This document shows positions 61,135 through 64,000 of a stretch of DNA of 64,000 nt, piece after piece. Location of the stretch: the NCBI GenBank assembly GCA_050946835.1, contig JBMNVN010000009.1, positions 1 to 64,000 on the forward strand. Direction: 5' to 3'. The notes under the pieces are model-generated. The model made no database searches. It saw only the letters and a program-made list of their open reading frames with translations, and was not told where the DNA came from. Positions within the stretch are counted from its first letter, which is position 1; each line of letters begins with the position of its first letter. The DNA is from UBA1447 sp002329225 (GTDB lineage: Bacteria; Bacillota; Clostridia; Oscillospirales; Acutalibacteraceae). The position numbers and the translations under genes are program-made.

Positions 61135-64000
61135 TCAGCGCAGGCGGAAGGTTTTCACCTCGAAGGGTTTTATGTCAAAGGCGAAGCTCTTGCCTTTTGT
61201 CGGGATATCCCGTTCATTTTCCTCCATCAGGTTGCATTCGGTTACCCGTTCAAAGGGAAGTACGCTGCTGATATTGACTTTACCGCGGCACTGACTGGAT
61301 TCATAAACCCGCAGGATGATTCCGTCTCCGTTTTGAGCGGGTTTTACGGTGTCGATTATCACATTGGGCACGTCCGCACTCAAAAAGCTCAGCTTTCCGG
61401 GCAGAGGGCCTTCCTGTTTCTGCAGAATGAAAGCTTCAAGCGGCAGGTTCAGTTCAAAGGCTTTTTGCACGGAGCCGCCCTCCCGCCAACCGCCCTTATG
61501 GGGATAGAGGCTGTAGGTAAAGCGGTGTGTGCCCTGGTCTGCGGTGCGGTCCGGGCATGTGGGGGCACGAAGCAGAGAAAGGCGCATAACATTGTCCTTA
61601 ATATCATAGCCGTATTTGCAGTCATTCAGCAGACTTACTCCGTAATCCCCTTCGGAAAGGTCGGCCCATTTGTGACCGCATTGTTCAAACCTTGCCAAAT
61701 CAAAGGAATTACTCCAATGGGTGGGGCGTTCAAGGGCTCCGTGGGCAATTTCAAAGGTCGCATTTCGGCTGTGAATGTCCACATCAAAGGCGGCTTTTAA
61801 CAACTTGTCGCTTTCGTACCATTGGGCATAGGTTTTAAAGTCCAGACGGTCGCTTTCGGTGTAAAGAATAATATCCTGTATAATTGTTGATTTGTTGAAA
61901 ACCCGTTCAATGCGGATAATGCCCCGCAGTTCATTGGACTCCATTACCCGAATGCTCTTGGCGGATTTAAGTTCCCAAAACTTTATTTGATAGTTGAGTT
62001 CCAAATTCCAGGCGGTTTCATGTACGCATTTGTCCTGGAAAATTGTGAGCAGATTGCCCTGTCCCCGCAAAACTTCTCTGCCGTTTTTCTTGTCAAATAT
62101 GGAGGTTATTATTCCGTCTTCGTCAAGGGAAACTTTCAAAAGACCGTTTTTCAAAAGGCGGGGACTTGCGGTAACCGTCGGCAGCAGAGTTTGTCTTTTG
62201 CCGATTTTGAAAACTTTATAGCCCATGGCGGGTACGTCTTCCGCCATGAAAACCAAAATTTTCTCCTCCTCACGGCACAAAACGGTGCAGGGCAGTTGTT
62301 TGCCGTCATCAAAAACCGCAGGGTCTTCAAAGGGGCTTTCAAAAACCGCCTTGGCCGGTGCCGTGACCGGGTGAGAAAGAAAATTCCAAACAACAACCGA
62401 GTTTTCTTCGGCGGCGATTTTGGTGTTGAGATGTTTTATTGCACCCTCTTTTACCACTTCGCCAAGTGCAGTCATTCTGCTGTAATCTTCATGGCAGTCT
62501 TCATGGGCTTCGTGAATGGAGGTTCCCGGTAAGATGTCATGGAACTGATTTTTTAGCAGCAGCTTCCAGGCTTCCTCCAAGGCTTCGGTGCTGAAAAGGT
62601 GGCCCGCCGCTCCGGCAAAAACACAGGCCATTTCCGTACGGGTCAGGAGGAGTTCCCCCTTGCGGTTGTATTTTTTTATGAAGGCCTGGCTGGTGTAGGT
62701 GCCCCGATGATTTTCATAATACATTTCGTCATTGTATACGGGCAGGTCTTCCGCATGTCGGCTGACGTTTTCAAAAAACTCCGAGGCGTGCCCTATCTTT
62801 GTTGCCGGCAGGCCGGGGAAATTTCTGAGCCTGCGTCCCCTTTCCATCATGGCGTAGGTGCAGCCTCCGCCCCCGTCGCCGTAGCCGAACATGCCCATGG
62901 CTTTATCGGTAATATCTTTCTGATCGTTTTCTTTTGCGGCCTGCACAAGCTGTGCGGGGGAAAATTCCCCGCCGTAGGTCATCCGCTGCATGTGGGCGAT
63001 AACCTCAGACCCGTCGTTGCCCTTCCAGCGGAAAGTGGTATGAGGGAAGCGGTTGGTGTCCTGTCCGGCAAGCTTGGAGGTTATAAAATACTTCATGCCG
63101 CTGCGCTTGATAATCTGCGGCAAGGCCCAGGAAAAACCGAAGCAGTCCGGCAGCCAGTAAATATCCGAAACTACTCCGAACTCTTTTTTAAAAAACTCCC
63201 GTCCGTAAAGCAGTTGGCGTATAAGGGCCTCCCCCGAGGCGATGTTGGTATCCGCTTCAACCCATACATTGCCCTCAATGTCCCACTGACCGGAGGCGAC
63301 CTTTTGCTTTATTCGCTCATACAATTCAGGGTACAGCCTTTTTGCCGTGTCGTAAAGTATGGCCTGACTTTGGGCAAAAACAAAATCCGGGTATCTGTCC
63401 ATAAGGGCAAGGTTGTTTGAAAAAGTGCGGGCGGCCTTGCGCTGAGTTTCCTGCACCCGCCATAGCCAGGCTATGTCAATATGACTGTGACCGGTCATAT
63501 AGATTTGGGCCTGAGGCGTGTGGGGGATTTTTGCCAGCTTTTCCCGCAAAATTTCGGCGGCTTCGGCTATTGAGCGGCGAACCCGGGCATCGTCAAAATC
63601 AAAATCGACCCTGTGCACGGATTCATCCAGGGCTTCAAAAACCCGTGCCTTTATATACTCATCGCTTATATTTGCCAGAGCCTCCCAAACGATTTGAGTG
63701 TCAAAAAGATAGGCTTCGCAAACGGGGTCCGCGATTACAAGTCGGGCTTTATTCATTGTGTAAAGAACACTTTTGGCGCCGTCCATGGCATCGTCGCAAA
63801 AACTGCCCGAATCAACGGTGTACTCCATCTCGATTTCAGCCGTTTCGCCCGCCTCAAAGGTGTCAAGAAAAATCCTGTCCCGGTTAACCCAGCCGGAACT
63901 CACGGCGCCGGTGATTTTTCCGTTAATTTTAACCAGGGCTTCCCCGCCGAAGTCCGCCTCAAAATAAAGTTCTTGCCCCGGAGGTACGGGGGGGATTTTG
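61135..64000 (-). CDS. GH38 alpha-mannosidase (5' partial)
   Basis: The frame is open to the right edge of the window, so the N-terminus lies outside; about 955 residues are visible. The first visible part (LYFEADFGGEALVKINGKI) is the ancillary beta domain typical of long GH38 enzymes. The catalytic domain has GHSHIDIAWLWRVQETQRK (zinc His and Asp) and VWVEADTNIASGEALIRQ, where the Asp is the nucleophile, with YWLPDCFGFSWALPQI. The helical bundle and the large C-terminal beta domain complete it. No signal is visible. It should remove alpha-mannose from imported or host-derived glycans. Confidence 0.93.
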   Translation of the reverse strand, partial: KIPPVPPGQELYFEADFGGEALVKINGKITGAVSSGWVNRDRIFLDTFEAGETAEIEMEYTVDSGSFCDDAMDGAKSVLYTMNKARLVIADPVCEAYLFDTQIVWEALANISDEYIKARVFEALDESVHRVDFDFDDARVRRSIAEAAEILREKLAKIPHTPQAQIYMTGHSHIDIAWLWRVQETQRKAARTFSNNLALMDRYPDFVFAQSQAILYDTAKRLYPELYERIKQKVASGQWDIEGNVWVEADTNIASGEALIRQLLYGREFFKKEFGVVSDIYWLPDCFGFSWALPQIIKRSGMKYFITSKLAGQDTNRFPHTTFRWKGNDGSEVIAHMQRMTYGGEFSPAQLVQAAKENDQKDITDKAMGMFGYGDGGGGCTYAMMERGRRLRNFPGLPATKIGHASEFFENVSRHAEDLPVYNDEMYYENHRGTYTSQAFIKKYNRKGELLLTRTEMACVFAGAAGHLFSTEALEEAWKLLLKNQFHDILPGTSIHEAHEDCHEDYSRMTALGEVVKEGAIKHLNTKIAAEENSVVVWNFLSHPVTAPAKAVFESPFEDPAVFDDGKQLPCTVLCREEEKILVFMAEDVPAMGYKVFKIGKRQTLLPTVTASPRLLKNGLLKVSLDEDGIITSIFDKKNGREVLRGQGNLLTIFQDKCVHETAWNLELNYQIKFWELKSAKSIRVMESNELRGIIRIERVFNKSTIIQDIILYTESDRLDFKTYAQWYESDKLLKAAFDVDIHSRNATFEIAHGALERPTHWSNSFDLARFEQCGHKWADLSEGDYGVSLLNDCKYGYDIKDNVMRLSLLRAPTCPDRTADQGTHRFTYSLYPHKGGWREGGSVQKAFELNLPLEAFILQKQEGPLPGKLSFLSADVPNVIIDTVKPAQNGDGIILRVYESSQCRGKVNISSVLPFERVTECNLMEENERDIPTKGKSFAFDIKPFEVKTFRLR

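Noticed and set aside
1..64000. Insertion sequence, integrase or prophage boundary
   Set aside because: No transposase, integrase, terminal inverted repeats or tRNA-attached direct repeats were seen. The accessory island in 1-7.5 kb may have its mobility genes to the left of the window.

Overview
The window looks like a chromosomal piece from a mid-GC, Gram-positive Clostridia-type bacterium (Oscillospiraceae-like gut lineages fit best; this is inference). The grounds are strong AGGAGG-type ribosome sites, frequent GTG and TTG starts, sigma-A-like promoters (TTGACA-N17-TATAAT), lipoproteins with short Gram-positive leaders, GPH-type sugar symporters and a broad set of glycan-handling genes. 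No integrase, transposase, tRNA, 16S/23S rRNA or CRISPR array was found.

Layout. (A) 1-7.5 kb is an accessory island: the C-terminal end of a large acidic protein with an HEMRH metallopeptidase motif, a 100-aa companion that may be its immunity partner, then three tandem paralogs built from an N-terminal zinc ribbon, TPR-like helices and a C-terminal DUF6273-type (C-type-lectin-like) domain. The first and third also carry a TIR domain; the middle one lacks exactly that part. The third ends in a segment where 31 of 32 codons end in a pyrimidine, as expected of a diversity-generating retroelement target. (B) 7.5-18.7 kb is mainly housekeeping: small-molecule kinase, CPBP protease, tadA, nadC-nadB, an orphan 5S rRNA with its own promoter, a lipoprotein, zapA with a U32 peptidase-family protein, a GPH symporter and dut. 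(C) 18.9-43.9 kb is a glycan and sugar region: a DUF4838 protein, fucI, three metallophosphoesterases, a putative glycosidase, a domain-permuted GH3, two secreted alpha/beta hydrolases, a clan-A-like glycosidase, twin GPH transporters in one long operon with an Ig-like protein and a zinc-ribbon membrane protein, then a rhamnulokinase-family kinase and fucU. (D) 43.9-56.2 kb holds an ABC exporter, comM/yifB, two unknown proteins, an arylamine N-acetyltransferase, purB-gtrA, a DUF1624 membrane protein, rlmB and an 850-aa membrane protein that appears to be a catalytically dead P-type ATPase. (E) 56.2-59.3 kb has three tandem Thr/Glu-rich surface proteins, two of them paralogs. (F) 59.3-61.1 kb is a complete AbiE-type toxin-antitoxin pair with a consensus promoter. 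(G) 61.1 kb to the end is a GH38 alpha-mannosidase running off the window.

How it fits together. FucI, FucU and a rhamnulokinase-family kinase would supply the upper part of L-fucose use. GH3, GH38, the DUF4838 protein and the other glycosidase candidates, with three GPH symporters, suggest a forager on host or plant glycans. The strongest candidates for undescribed biology are the TIR/zinc-ribbon/DUF6273 array with its diversification signature and the pseudo-P-type ATPase.
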